The notes below the pieces were generated by a model. The model searched no databases. It was not told the DNA's origin and saw only the letters and a program-made list of their open reading frames with translations. 64,000 nt of DNA from Vibrio comitans (GTDB taxonomy: Bacteria > Pseudomonadota > Gammaproteobacteria > Enterobacterales > Vibrionaceae), in contig AP024866.1 in the NCBI GenBank assembly GCA_024346835.1, positions 310,001 to 374,000 on the forward strand, given 5' to 3'. Of the stretch, positions 51,209 to 59,541 are shown piece after piece. Position 1 is the first letter of the stretch; each line of letters begins with the position of its first letter. The translations under genes and the position numbers were made by a program.

Positions 51209-52159
51209 TTAAAGTTTTTCAGCGATCATCGCTTCAAGTTTGCCTTGGTCGACAGCAAAGTTCCGAATGCCTTCAGCAAGTTTTTCTATGGCCATAGGAT
51301 CTTGGTTGTGTTGCCATAGGAACTCAGCATGAGATAATGGCTCTGGTCGATGTTGTACTGGCTGATTAGCCTGTAATTTCTCGCTGATTTCAAGCTCAGT
51401 TTCTTCCAGTTCTTGAAGCAAGTTAGGGCTAATAGTGAGGCGATCACAGCCAGCTAGCTCGATAATCTCGCCAATATTTCGGAAGCTAGCGCCCATTACT
51501 ATGGTGTTGTAATCATGTTGCTTGTAGTAGTTGTAGATCTTTGTGACAGAAAGCACCCCTGGATCTTCAGAAGCTTGGAATTCTTGCCCTTGCTTGGCTT
51601 TGTACCAATCCATGATTCTGCCCACGAATGGTGAGATTAAGAATACGCCGGCCTCTGCACAGGCACGAGCTTGAGCAAAAGAAAATAACAGTGTCAGGTT
51701 ACAGTTGATCCCTTCATTTTCTAGGATCTCCGCAGCGCGGATCCCTTCCCAAGTAGAAGCGAGTTTGATCAGGATCCTGTCATTGTTGATGCCAGCATCG
51801 TTGTACATCTTAATCAACTGACGAGCCTTGCTGACACTCGCGTCTGTGTCGTAAGACAATCTCGCATCGACTTCTGTTGAAATACGACCAGGAATAGTAG
51901 TGAGGATCTCTTTGCCGATGTTTACCGCAAGTCGGTCACAGGTATCTTGGATCTGTGTTGCTCTGTCATTGCTTTGAGGTTTTGCATAGGCAATGGCTTC
52001 ATCAATTAAGGGCGCATATTCCGGCACTTGTGCCGCTTTTAATATCAGTGATGGATTGGTGGTTGCGTCTTGAGGTGCATATTTTCTAATGGCATCTATT
52101 TCGCCAGTATCAGCAACGACAGTAGTGAATTTTCTTAATTGTTGCAGTGCATTGTTCAT
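51209..52159 (-). CDS. tal: Transaldolase
   Basis: Transaldolase transfers dihydroxyacetone units between sugar phosphates through a Lys Schiff base. The ATG at 52159 ([10 protein letters not shown]) gives 316 residues, close to E. coli TalB (317); an upstream ATG at 52228 lies in the leader. The catalytic Lys is in [13 protein letters not shown] (about residue 132), and [14 protein letters not shown] is near residue 31. It begins 77 bases after xylA and is followed by tkt after 110. Confidence 0.96.
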   Translation of the reverse strand: MNNALQQLRKFTTVVADTGEIDAIRKYAPQDATTNPSLILKAAQVPEYAPLIDEAIAYAKPQSNDRATQIQDTCDRLAVNIGKEILTTIPGRISTEVDARLSYDTDASVSKARQLIKMYNDAGINNDRILIKLASTWEGIRAAEILENEGINCNLTLLFSFAQARACAEAGVFLISPFVGRIMDWYKAKQGQEFQASEDPGVLSVTKIYNYYKQHDYNTIVMGASFRNIGEIIELAGCDRLTISPNLLQELEETELEISEKLQANQPVQHRPEPLSHAEFLWQHNQDPMAIEKLAEGIRNFAVDQGKLEAMIAEKL

Positions 52160-52236
52160 GTTTGTTAATCCTATGGTGTTAGGAGAAAGTGAGAATGAGA
52201 GGAGGTGCCAGTGAGCAATCACTGGCACCTTTAGCT

Positions 52237-53556
52237 TTACTTGAAGATAAACTGGTTAACGATGTTCTCTAGATGCTCTTGGCGACCCGATACCATCTTA
52301 GGTGCAATGTTTTTCTCTTGAGCAAACTTAGCCACTTGCTCAAGGTTCATTTCACCGCTTAGGATTTTCTTACCTAGGTCGTCATTCCAGCCTGCGTAGC
52401 GCTCAGAAGTGAGCTTGCCTAGCACGTCGTTCTCTAGCATAGCGGCTGCATTTTCTAGAGATTTCGCCATAACATCCATACCGCCAATATGGCCGTGGAA
52501 TAGGTCTTCAGCATCGATAGATGGACGACGAAGGCGAGCATCAAAGTTAAAACCACCAGTGGTGAAGCCACCAGCTTTAAGGATTTCGTACATCACAAGC
52601 GTGTTTTCTTCAACGCTGTTAGGGAACTGGTCAGTATCCCAACCTAGCTGAGCATCACCACGGTTCGCATCGATAGAGCCGAATAGGCCTAGAGAAGTCG
52701 CTGTTGCCACTTCATGGTGGAAGCTGTGCCCTGCAAGAGTGGCGTGATTTGCTTCGATGTTTACCTTGATTTCATCTTCTAGGCCGTATTGCTTCAAGAA
52801 GCCATACACGGTTGCTGTATCGTAGTCGTACTGATGTTTAGTCGGCTCTTGTGGCTTAGGCTCAATCAAGATAGTGCCGTTAAAGCCAATCTTATGTTTG
52901 TGCTCAACCACCATTTGCATTAGGCGACCAAGTTGCTCACGCTCTTGGCGCAAGTCAGTGTTAAGTAGTGTTTCGTAGCCTTCACGACCACCCCAAAGTA
53001 CGTAGTTTTCACCACCTAGACGCTTGGTTGCGCCCATAGCGTTGAAGATTTGAGTCGCAGCATAAGCAAATACTTTCGGGTCAGGGTTAGTGCCTGCACC
53101 AGACATGTAACGAGGGTTTGAGAATGCGTTTGCTGTACCCCAAAGTAGCTTAGTGCCGGTTTCGGCTTGTTTCTGCTCTAGCACGTCAACCATAGTCTGG
53201 AAGTTGTTGATGTACTCTTTGATAGAGTTACCTTCAGGAGCGACATCAGTGTCGTGGAAGCAGTAGTAAGGTACGGTCAATTTTGAGAAGAAGTCGAATG
53301 CGTGGTCAGCCTTCATACGAGCCACTTCCATCGCATCATTGCTTTTTAGCCATGGACGGTCGTAAGTGCCAGCGCCGAATACGTCCGAGCCAGCCCAGCA
53401 GAAGTTGTGCCAGTAGCATGCTGCAAATCGCAGGTGCTCTTTCATGCTTTTGCCCAGTACCATTTTGTCGGCGTCATAGTGGCGGAAAGCAAGTGGGTTT
53501 GAAGAGTTAGAACCTTCAAACTTAATAGTATCGATGTTTTTAAAGAATTCGGTCAT
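52237..53556 (-). CDS. xylA: Xylose isomerase XylA
   Basis: XylA interconverts D-xylose and D-xylulose. At 439 residues it is the class II (E. coli-type, ~440 aa) form. The catalytic His101 lies in [13 protein letters not shown], and metal-binding residues are in [33 protein letters not shown] and [17 protein letters not shown]. It heads the minus-strand operon xylA-tal-tkt. An operator-like site shared with two ABC genes lies 66 bases upstream. Confidence 0.98.
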   Translation of the reverse strand: MTEFFKNIDTIKFEGSNSSNPLAFRHYDADKMVLGKSMKEHLRFAACYWHNFCWAGSDVFGAGTYDRPWLKSNDAMEVARMKADHAFDFFSKLTVPYYCFHDTDVAPEGNSIKEYINNFQTMVDVLEQKQAETGTKLLWGTANAFSNPRYMSGAGTNPDPKVFAYAATQIFNAMGATKRLGGENYVLWGGREGYETLLNTDLRQEREQLGRLMQMVVEHKHKIGFNGTILIEPKPQEPTKHQYDYDTATVYGFLKQYGLEDEIKVNIEANHATLAGHSFHHEVATATSLGLFGSIDANRGDAQLGWDTDQFPNSVEENTLVMYEILKAGGFTTGGFNFDARLRRPSIDAEDLFHGHIGGMDVMAKSLENAAAMLENDVLGKLTSERYAGWNDDLGKKILSGEMNLEQVAKFAQEKNIAPKMVSGRQEHLENIVNQFIFK

Positions 53557-53622
53557 GATTTTGGTACCCAGTTATTAGGATTAATCTTCGAATTCAATAA
53601 TCAATGTTCAGCGTTTTAATTA

Positions 53623-53639
53623 CAATTATGAAATCTTAT
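53623..53639. promoter_or_regulatory. Operator-like motif upstream of xylA
   Basis: CAATTATGAAATCTTAT (read here on the plus strand) lies 66 bases upstream of the xylA start. Its first 12 bases, CAATTATGAAAT, recur exactly at 54893, also 66 bases upstream of the neighbouring ABC ATPase gene, and nearly so at 55181-55200. This is a candidate binding site for a xylose-responsive regulator not in the window. Confidence 0.65.
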
Positions 53640-53686
53640 TTGTTGTTTAGGTAATTTATTATTGTTTTACTGTTATTTATAACAGC

Positions 53687-53728
53687 AAAACAACCGCAGT
53701 GATTTAATTATCACTGCGGTTGTTTTTT
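53687..53728. terminator. Intrinsic terminator after the minus-strand ABC ATPase gene
   Basis: AACAACCGCAGTGA and TCACTGCGGTTGTT form a perfect 14-bp stem around TTTAATTA, flanked by A- and T-runs. It ends the ATPase transcript and isolates the xylA promoter. Confidence 0.93.
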
Positions 53729-53743
53729 AATTAAATGGGAAGG

Positions 53744-54826
53744 CTAAATTAAAGCTTTTCCATTGCAGTTAAAGATGTGCATTCTATTTCTATCTATATA
53801 GAATCGGTGCATTCTATTAGCTGACACACTTTTATCAGAATCAACTTCAATAACAACATTTACATCTTGATAGTTACCGTTTATTTGTACCGTTGCACCT
53901 AGCAACTCAGTCGTTTCAACAAACAACTCGATGGGAATTGAGTTGTCACTTTCTTCGCTGCTGATATCCGATGGTCTGATACCTAGGGTTGCAGGGCCTT
54001 CTTGGATTGAAGAGTTATGATAGGCCTCTGAAAGTAGATAGTTGGTATCCTCTACACTGAGTTCCCATTGCTCATCCTTTTTATGAATATTCACAGGTAA
54101 CATATTCATGGTTGGACTGCCAATAAAGGTAGCGACAAATTGGTTTGCAGGTTTGTGGAAAATCTCTTTTGGGGTTCCTACCTGCTCGATTAATCCATCA
54201 CGTAAAATAACAACCTTGTCAGCTAAGGTCATCGCTTCTATTTGATCGTGAGTAACATAAACCGTGGTTTTTTTATGCTTTTTATGTAGCTCTTTTAATT
54301 CGGTACGCATGGTATTTCGCAATTTAGCATCTAGGTTTGATAGTGGCTCATCAAACAAGAACACCTCTGGCGTACGGACCATTGCGCGCCCCATAGCAAC
54401 ACGCTGACGTTGACCGCCAGACAATGCTCTAGGCTTTCTATTCAGTAGCGGGGTTAACTGCAACATATCAGAGACACGGCGAACCTGTTGCTCGATCTCT
54501 TTCTTATCAATGCCTGCCATTTTAAGGGAGAATCCAATGTTTTCAGCCACAGTCATGTGAGGGTAGAGCGCATAGCTTTGAAATACCATTGCGATATTTC
54601 TATCCTTTGGATTAAGGTCATTAACCACCTTATCATCAATGATAACCTCACCATTGCTAATATCCTCTAGGCCAGCCAACATTCTTAGGGTGGTGGATTT
54701 ACCACAGCCTGAAGGCCCTAGTAAAACAACAAATTCTCCATCTTCAATCTCAAGATTGAAGTCCTTTACTACGTGTGTGTCTCCGGAGTAAATCTTGTCT
54801 ACGCCTCTAAACTCTACAGTTGCCAT
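53744..54826 (-). CDS. Sugar ABC transporter ATP-binding protein (UgpC/MsmK/MalK type), copy 1
   Basis: This 360-residue cytoplasmic ATPase belongs to the CUT1 sugar ABC class. Walker [10 protein letters not shown] is at residues 37-45, signature [17 protein letters not shown] near 135, Walker [12 protein letters not shown] near 160, and a C-terminal TOBE-type regulatory domain (about 235-360) with GIRPSDIS. It is alone on the minus strand, divergent from a second similar ATPase (55272) that heads the permease operon. The two share nearly identical Walker and signature blocks but differ in the C-terminal domain. Its permease partner is not adjacent. Confidence 0.93.
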   Translation of the reverse strand: MATVEFRGVDKIYSGDTHVVKDFNLEIEDGEFVVLLGPSGCGKSTTLRMLAGLEDISNGEVIIDDKVVNDLNPKDRNIAMVFQSYALYPHMTVAENIGFSLKMAGIDKKEIEQQVRRVSDMLQLTPLLNRKPRALSGGQRQRVAMGRAMVRTPEVFLFDEPLSNLDAKLRNTMRTELKELHKKHKKTTVYVTHDQIEAMTLADKVVILRDGLIEQVGTPKEIFHKPANQFVATFIGSPTMNMLPVNIHKKDEQWELSVEDTNYLLSEAYHNSSIQEGPATLGIRPSDISSEESDNSIPIELFVETTELLGATVQINGNYQDVNVVIEVDSDKSVSANRMHRFYIDRNRMHIFNCNGKALI

Positions 54827-54892
54827 TGTCTCTACCTAAGTCCAAAAGGATGAATCACTTGCCTTATCATGAATCAGTTTTATCCATTGGCT

Positions 54893-54909
54893 CAATTATG
54901 AAATTTATT
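54893..54909. promoter_or_regulatory. Operator-like motif upstream of ABC ATPase copy 1
   Basis: CAATTATGAAATTTATT begins with the 12 bases found at 53623 and lies 66 bases upstream of the start codon, exactly as at xylA and in the same orientation to the gene. Confidence 0.65.
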
Positions 54910-54980
54910 ACTGACTTTAAGTTATTTGACTAATTTGCGAATGATCACATCTCTAGGTTATTTAGCATGGAAATAATAAA

Positions 54981-55002
54981 TTAAGTGACGAAGTTCACAT
55001 AT
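54981..55002. promoter_or_regulatory. CRP-like binding site
   Basis: AGTGA-CGAAGT-TCACA differs from the CRP core TGTGA-N6-TCACA by one base. It lies between the two divergent ATPase genes, which fits cAMP-CRP control of a sugar transporter. Confidence 0.65.
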
Positions 55003-55180
55003 AAAACCCAAATAAATTAGAATTTGATCTAGCTCTAAATATTCCAATTTCATTAGTGATTTTGGCCTTCCTACTAAATAAATCGTTTTCGTCAATACGA
55101 TGCGCTGCAAGGTAATTGTAAATGTGAGCAATAGCTAATTATTGAGATAAACATAGCCTACAAATAAAAAGAATAAATTT

Positions 55181-55200
55181 GATATGAAATTTCACAATTG
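55181..55200. promoter_or_regulatory. Operator-like motif upstream of ABC ATPase copy 2
   Basis: GATATGAAATTTCACAATTG contains ATTTCACAATTG, one base different from the ATTTCATAATTG read in gene orientation upstream of ATPase copy 1. It lies 71 bases before the start codon at 55272. Confidence 0.6.
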
Positions 55201-55271
55201 CTGATGAGCTTATTATTTCACAGTATGAATGACAGCAAATTTTGAAGGTTTATTACTCTTAGGTGATGTAA

Positions 55272-56318
55272 ATGGCATCTGTAAAATTTAATAATTTAAA
55301 AAAATCCTACGGCGATACGGAAGTAGTAAAGGGCGTTGATCTAGATATTAAGCATGGTGAGTTTGTGGTTCTGTTAGGGCCTTCTGGTTGCGGAAAATCA
55401 ACCACTCTAAGAATGCTAGCAGGTCTAGAAGACATCAGTGACGGCGAAATCTACATTGATGACTTACTCGTCAATGACCTACACCCAATCGAGCGAAATA
55501 TCGCAATGGTATTTCAAAGCTATGCCCTTTATCCACACATGTCAGTAGAAGAAAACATTGGTTTTGCTCTAGAAAACATGAAGGTAGATAAAGCTAAGCG
55601 TAAAGAGATGGTTGCTGAAGTAGCAGAGGTTCTGGAGTTGACTCCTCTGCTGGACAGAAAGCCAAAAGATCTATCGGGTGGTCAGCGTCAACGTGTAGCG
55701 ATGGGACGTGCGATGGTTCGTACGCCTGAAGTCTTCCTATTTGATGAGCCACTGTCTAACTTAGATGCCAAATTACGTGGAGCGATGCGTAAAGAAATTA
55801 AGGCTCTACACAAGCGTGTGCAAACCACAGTTATCTATGTAACACACGATCAGGTTGAAGCAATGACTTTAGCTGATCGCATTGTGATTCTTAATAATGG
55901 TGTTATCGAACAGGTTGGGACGCCTAAAGAGATATTTGAGAAACCTCGCACTAAGTTTGTAGCCAAATTCATTGGTAGCCCTGAAATCAACATTCTGCCT
56001 TCTACTGAGAACGAGTTTGTAAGCCGCCTGCCAACTTCTATTGATACCAGTAGCATCGAGTCTATTGGTATTCGTCCACAAGACTTCACTCTGACTGAAA
56101 ACGACATTGACGTTACTCATCGTTGCTCTGCTGAGATAGATGTGATCGGGCATGAAGTCTTGGGCTCTGTTATTCATGTCAACGGCTTGCTGGGTTCAAA
56201 GCGGGTCACCATTGAAACGCCATATCAAGAAGAAGAAATAGACGAGCGTATTAACGTGTTCTTTGATTCTCGAAATGTTCATTATTTCGATGAAAATCAA
56301 AACATTACCCTACTATAA
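55272..56318 (+). CDS. Sugar ABC transporter ATP-binding protein (UgpC/MsmK/MalK type), copy 2
   Basis: This 348-residue ATPase heads a plus-strand operon with a binding protein and two permeases. Walker [10 protein letters not shown] is at residues 36-44, signature [17 protein letters not shown] near 134, Walker [12 protein letters not shown] near 158, and a C-terminal TOBE-like domain (about 232-348) with GIRPQDFT. It probably energises the neighbouring permeases. The next gene begins 12 bases after its stop. Confidence 0.94.
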   Translation: MASVKFNNLKKSYGDTEVVKGVDLDIKHGEFVVLLGPSGCGKSTTLRMLAGLEDISDGEIYIDDLLVNDLHPIERNIAMVFQSYALYPHMSVEENIGFALENMKVDKAKRKEMVAEVAEVLELTPLLDRKPKDLSGGQRQRVAMGRAMVRTPEVFLFDEPLSNLDAKLRGAMRKEIKALHKRVQTTVIYVTHDQVEAMTLADRIVILNNGVIEQVGTPKEIFEKPRTKFVAKFIGSPEINILPSTENEFVSRLPTSIDTSSIESIGIRPQDFTLTENDIDVTHRCSAEIDVIGHEVLGSVIHVNGLLGSKRVTIETPYQEEEIDERINVFFDSRNVHYFDENQNITLL

Positions 56319-56330
56319 AAAGGAAAAAAA

Positions 56331-57584
56331 ATGAAAAAGCTAAACCTCAAGGTAATGTCTATTGCCATAGCATCCGCCGTTGCGGGCTATGCGCAAGCAG
56401 AGACAGTGGAACTTAGTGTTGCCTCTTTCCCAAACTTTAACCAAGTGGCGGAAGCTGCTGTTCCTCTATTTGAGAAGCAATATCCAAATATTAAAGTAAA
56501 GGTTGTGACATTGGCTTATGGCGATCACCACAATGCGATGACCACAGCACTAGCGACTGGTGCAAACGTTCCTGATGTTATGGGTATAGAGTATGCCTAT
56601 GTAGGACGTTTCATTGAGGGTGGCGGTTTAGAAGATCTTAATGCGCCTCAATACAACGCAGCTAAATTAACCGATCAATTAGTGCCTTATGCTGTTGCGC
56701 AAGGTACTAACTCAAAAGGTGTTCTATCTGGTGTTCCAGCAGATATTGGCCCAGGTGCAACCTTTTATCGCAAAGACATCCTTGATGAAGCGGGTGTAAC
56801 TGAAGAAGAGCTTCTTAAAGATTGGGATTCCTTCATTGAAGCAGGGATTAAGGTTAAAGAAGCGACTGGCAGTTACATGCTAGCCAATGCTGTTGATATT
56901 AAAGACATTTACATCCGTGCCAACCTTAAAGATGGCGAAGGTGTTTACTTCGACAGAGATCACAACATTCTAGTTAACTCACCACGCTTTAAAGAAGCGT
57001 TCCGTCTAGCGAAAAAAGCGCGTGATGCAGGAATCGATGCTGAAGTTGGAGCTTGGTCAAACGAGTGGACAGAAGGCCTTCGTCGCGGAACCATCGCATC
57101 GCAAATGATGGGTGCTTGGCTAGGTGGGCACTTGCAAGACTGGATTGCACCAGAAGAAGTCGGTAAGTGGCGCACAGCGCAGCTTCCAGCAGGTGCTTAT
57201 GCAAGTTGGGGCGGTTCTTTCTACGGTATTCCTAAAAAAGCGAAAAACAAAGAAGCAGCATGGACATTCATTGAGTTCATGGCAACTAACACTGAAGTGC
57301 AAATGCTTGGCTTTGAAGAAATCAACGCTTTCCCTGCTTTGACATCAGTTCATTCAGCAGAATTTTTCAATGAAGAGGTACCTTACCTAGGCGGCCAAAA
57401 AGCTCGCTTGATCTGGCGTGCTGCGTCAGAAAAAGTTCCAGCGCGTGTTGCTGATCGTTATGACGAAGTTGCTCGTCAGGTTATCAATGATGCCCTAGAG
57501 CAAGTGTTAGAAAAAGACGCTGATATCGACACGGTACTAGCGGAAGCTGAGAAACAAATCAAACGACGTGCACGTCGTCGTTAA
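56331..57584 (+). CDS. Sugar ABC transporter substrate-binding protein (family 1), probable xylo-oligosaccharide binder
   Basis: The 417-residue precursor has a signal peptide (about 1-23, cleavage after AQA) and a CUT1 family-1 binding-protein fold, with QYPNIKVKVVTL near residue 50, WGGSFYGIPKKAKNKEAAWTF-like sugar-binding region near 290 and a basic tail KRRARRR. Tryptophan-rich loops fit carbohydrate binding. The ligand is inferred from the adjoining xylanase and xylosidase genes as xylo-oligosaccharides, not from sequence. An AAAAAGGA ribosome binding site precedes it, and a strong hairpin follows. Confidence 0.9.
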   Translation: MKKLNLKVMSIAIASAVAGYAQAETVELSVASFPNFNQVAEAAVPLFEKQYPNIKVKVVTLAYGDHHNAMTTALATGANVPDVMGIEYAYVGRFIEGGGLEDLNAPQYNAAKLTDQLVPYAVAQGTNSKGVLSGVPADIGPGATFYRKDILDEAGVTEEELLKDWDSFIEAGIKVKEATGSYMLANAVDIKDIYIRANLKDGEGVYFDRDHNILVNSPRFKEAFRLAKKARDAGIDAEVGAWSNEWTEGLRRGTIASQMMGAWLGGHLQDWIAPEEVGKWRTAQLPAGAYASWGGSFYGIPKKAKNKEAAWTFIEFMATNTEVQMLGFEEINAFPALTSVHSAEFFNEEVPYLGGQKARLIWRAASEKVPARVADRYDEVARQVINDALEQVLEKDADIDTVLAEAEKQIKRRARRR

Positions 57585-57593
57585 ATAACGCCC

Positions 57594-57627
57594 GGGTTAG
57601 GGCGTTAGCCCTAACCCACTCTTTTTT
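57594..57627 (+). terminator. Partial terminator/attenuating hairpin inside the ABC operon
   Basis: GGGTTAGGGC-GTTA-GCCCTAACCC is a perfect 10-bp stem followed after ACTC by six T. It sits between the binding-protein and permease genes. Such a hairpin usually leaves high levels of binding-protein mRNA and lower permease mRNA. Confidence 0.8.
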
Positions 57628-57642
57628 AGTTAGGATAAGATT

Positions 57643-58620
57643 ATGAGTTCTTTATTAGCTGCCAATCCTACTTCGTCACAAAAAGGTCGCTTCTGGCTTC
57701 GCAAAGGCAACAAGATTGCTCCATATGTATTTGTGATGCCATTCTTTGTGATTTTTGGCGTATTTGGATTATTTCCACTGTTATTTTCTTTGTATTTGTC
57801 ATTCCACTATTGGGAGCCTGCAGCAGGTTTAGCCTCTATGGAATGGGTAGGTATTGAGAACTATGTATTCGCTTTGCAAGATGAATGGTTCCAAACGTCT
57901 ATTTACAATACCTTTGTTATTGCTCTTAAATCAGGTATTCCACAACACGCAGTTGCACTGCCTTTAGCATTCTTTATTCATACCAGTTTCATGAGAATGC
58001 GTAACACGGTTATCGGTATTTACTTTGTACCTTACATCACTTCAACCGTGGCGATATCTTTGGTTTTCACGACGCTGTTCTCTCGAGACTTCGGCATGAT
58101 CAACCAAGTTTTAACCTCTCTCGGTAACTTTACCATTGGGGATATTAAAGTCCTGGCGTGGATCTTCCCTACAGAGAATATTGACTGGGCTAAACCCGCT
58201 TATACCAAGGATATGATTTCATTTGTGGTCTTCTGGCGATTTGTTGGCTGGAATACCGTGCTTTACTTGTCTGCATTACAGACGATTCCGAAAGACATCT
58301 ATGAAGCGGCCATTATCGATGGTGCTAATCGTTATCAGCAATTCTGGCATATTACTTTGCCAATGCTAAAACCTATGGCTTTCTTTGCCGTTACCTTGAC
58401 CATTATCGGTAACCTGCAGTTGTTTGAAGAACCGTTCATTATCACTGGTGGTACAGGTGGTCTAGAGCAAGCGGGTAAGACTGCGGCAATGCACATGTAC
58501 ATTACGGCATTTGTTGAGAGTGACTTTGGTACAGCATCGGCTATCTCCTGGATACTATTCATGATCATCGCAGGATTGACGCTAGTAAATAACAAACTAT
58601 TAGGTGGGAACAACCAATGA
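57643..58620 (+). CDS. Sugar ABC transporter permease 1 (CUT1, MalF-like)
   Basis: The 325-residue inner-membrane protein has six or more hydrophobic helices, beginning with YVFVMPFFVIFGVFGLFPLL near residue 30. The coupling EAA loop is IYEAAIIDGANRYQQFWH near residue 225. It pairs with permease 2, which it overlaps by 4 bases (ATGA). The spacing after the hairpin includes a TTAGGAT ribosome binding site. Confidence 0.93.
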   Translation: MSSLLAANPTSSQKGRFWLRKGNKIAPYVFVMPFFVIFGVFGLFPLLFSLYLSFHYWEPAAGLASMEWVGIENYVFALQDEWFQTSIYNTFVIALKSGIPQHAVALPLAFFIHTSFMRMRNTVIGIYFVPYITSTVAISLVFTTLFSRDFGMINQVLTSLGNFTIGDIKVLAWIFPTENIDWAKPAYTKDMISFVVFWRFVGWNTVLYLSALQTIPKDIYEAAIIDGANRYQQFWHITLPMLKPMAFFAVTLTIIGNLQLFEEPFIITGGTGGLEQAGKTAAMHMYITAFVESDFGTASAISWILFMIIAGLTLVNNKLLGGNNQ

Positions 58621-59450
58621 GAAAAGCAATAGGAAAAGACAAACTCATTGCCTACGGTTTTGTGGCCGTTGGAGCATTAATTATGATTGCTCCGTTCTAC
58701 TTCATGTTTATATTTTCATCGCACTCAAACGCAGGCATTTTATCAGTACCGCCTCCGATTGGATTGGGTGACTACCTGCTAGAAAACTTTAATACCCTGT
58801 TAGAGTTTCTACCGTATTTCTGGCACAACTTAGGCTTGAGTTTATACATAGCAATTGTAGTGACCTTCTTAAACTTATTATTCTGTTCGTTGGCAGGATA
58901 TGCGTTTGCGATGTTTGATTTTAAATTTAAGAACACACTGTTCGTGGGCATTATGGCGACCATGTTATTGCCTCCATTCCTAGGAATGATCCCAACAGCA
59001 ATGATCATGTCGACTATCGGTTGGATGAACGATCCTAAAGCACTGATTATCCCAGCAGCTTGTGGAGCGATGGGGATCTTCATGATGCGCCAGTTTATTT
59101 CAAGCTCTATCCCTAAAGAGCTAGTTGAAGCGGCGCGCATGGATGGCTGTGGTGAGTTTAAGATCTATTACCGAGTTATCGTGCCTCTTATTACCCCAGC
59201 ATTCGGTACTCTAGGTTTGATTACCTTCATCGGAACATGGAACAACTTCATGGGACCTTTGGTAGTAATGAACGACATGAAAATGTTCACGGTACCGCTA
59301 GCTCTACGTGCCCTGCAGGGCACGGGACAAGTGCCTTGGGGCGCAGTCTCTATTGGTGCTGCCATCGCAGTATTACCACTACTTATTCTATTTATATTGG
59401 CATCACGTCGACTTATCGACGGACTTACCTCTGGTGCAGTTAAAGGATAA
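58617..59450 (+). CDS. Sugar ABC transporter permease 2 (CUT1, MalG-like)
   Basis: The 277-residue protein has six membrane helices, starting with IAYGFVAVGALIMIAPFYF near residue 11, and the EAA loop LVEAARMDGCGEFKIYYR near residue 168. It overlaps permease 1 by 4 bases. The xylanase gene follows after 91 bases containing a strong hairpin, and is probably in the same operon. Confidence 0.93.
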   Translation: MRKAIGKDKLIAYGFVAVGALIMIAPFYFMFIFSSHSNAGILSVPPPIGLGDYLLENFNTLLEFLPYFWHNLGLSLYIAIVVTFLNLLFCSLAGYAFAMFDFKFKNTLFVGIMATMLLPPFLGMIPTAMIMSTIGWMNDPKALIIPAACGAMGIFMMRQFISSSIPKELVEAARMDGCGEFKIYYRVIVPLITPAFGTLGLITFIGTWNNFMGPLVVMNDMKMFTVPLALRALQGTGQVPWGAVSIGAAIAVLPLLILFILASRRLIDGLTSGAVKG

Positions 59451-59480
59451 ACCCTACATTCTAACTATTTGATGACAACA

Positions 59481-59514
59481 ACACACTGGATGCTACTGAG
59501 GCATCCAGTTGTGT
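59481..59514 (+). promoter_or_regulatory. Intercistronic hairpin upstream of the xylanase gene
   Basis: ACACACTGGATGC and GCATCCAGTTGTGT form a stem of about 12-13 bp with one bulged base and a 7-base loop. No T-run follows. It could be an mRNA stabiliser or processing site between the permease and xylanase cistrons. Confidence 0.6.
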
Positions 59515-59541
59515 AATTGCATCTTAAAAAAGGAAATAAAG

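Larger units (their letters stand above)
54827..55271. promoter_or_regulatory. Divergent regulatory region between two ABC ATPase genes
   Basis: This 445-base AT-rich gap serves two divergent promoters and holds no gene. It contains operator-like sites at 54893-54909 and 55181-55200 and a CRP-like site at 54981-55002, described separately. Confidence 0.7.

Noticed and set aside
55139..55200. Further CRP sites (TGTGA at about 55125 and TCACA at 55192)
   Set aside because: Only one half-site of each is good, or the spacing is four rather than six bases.
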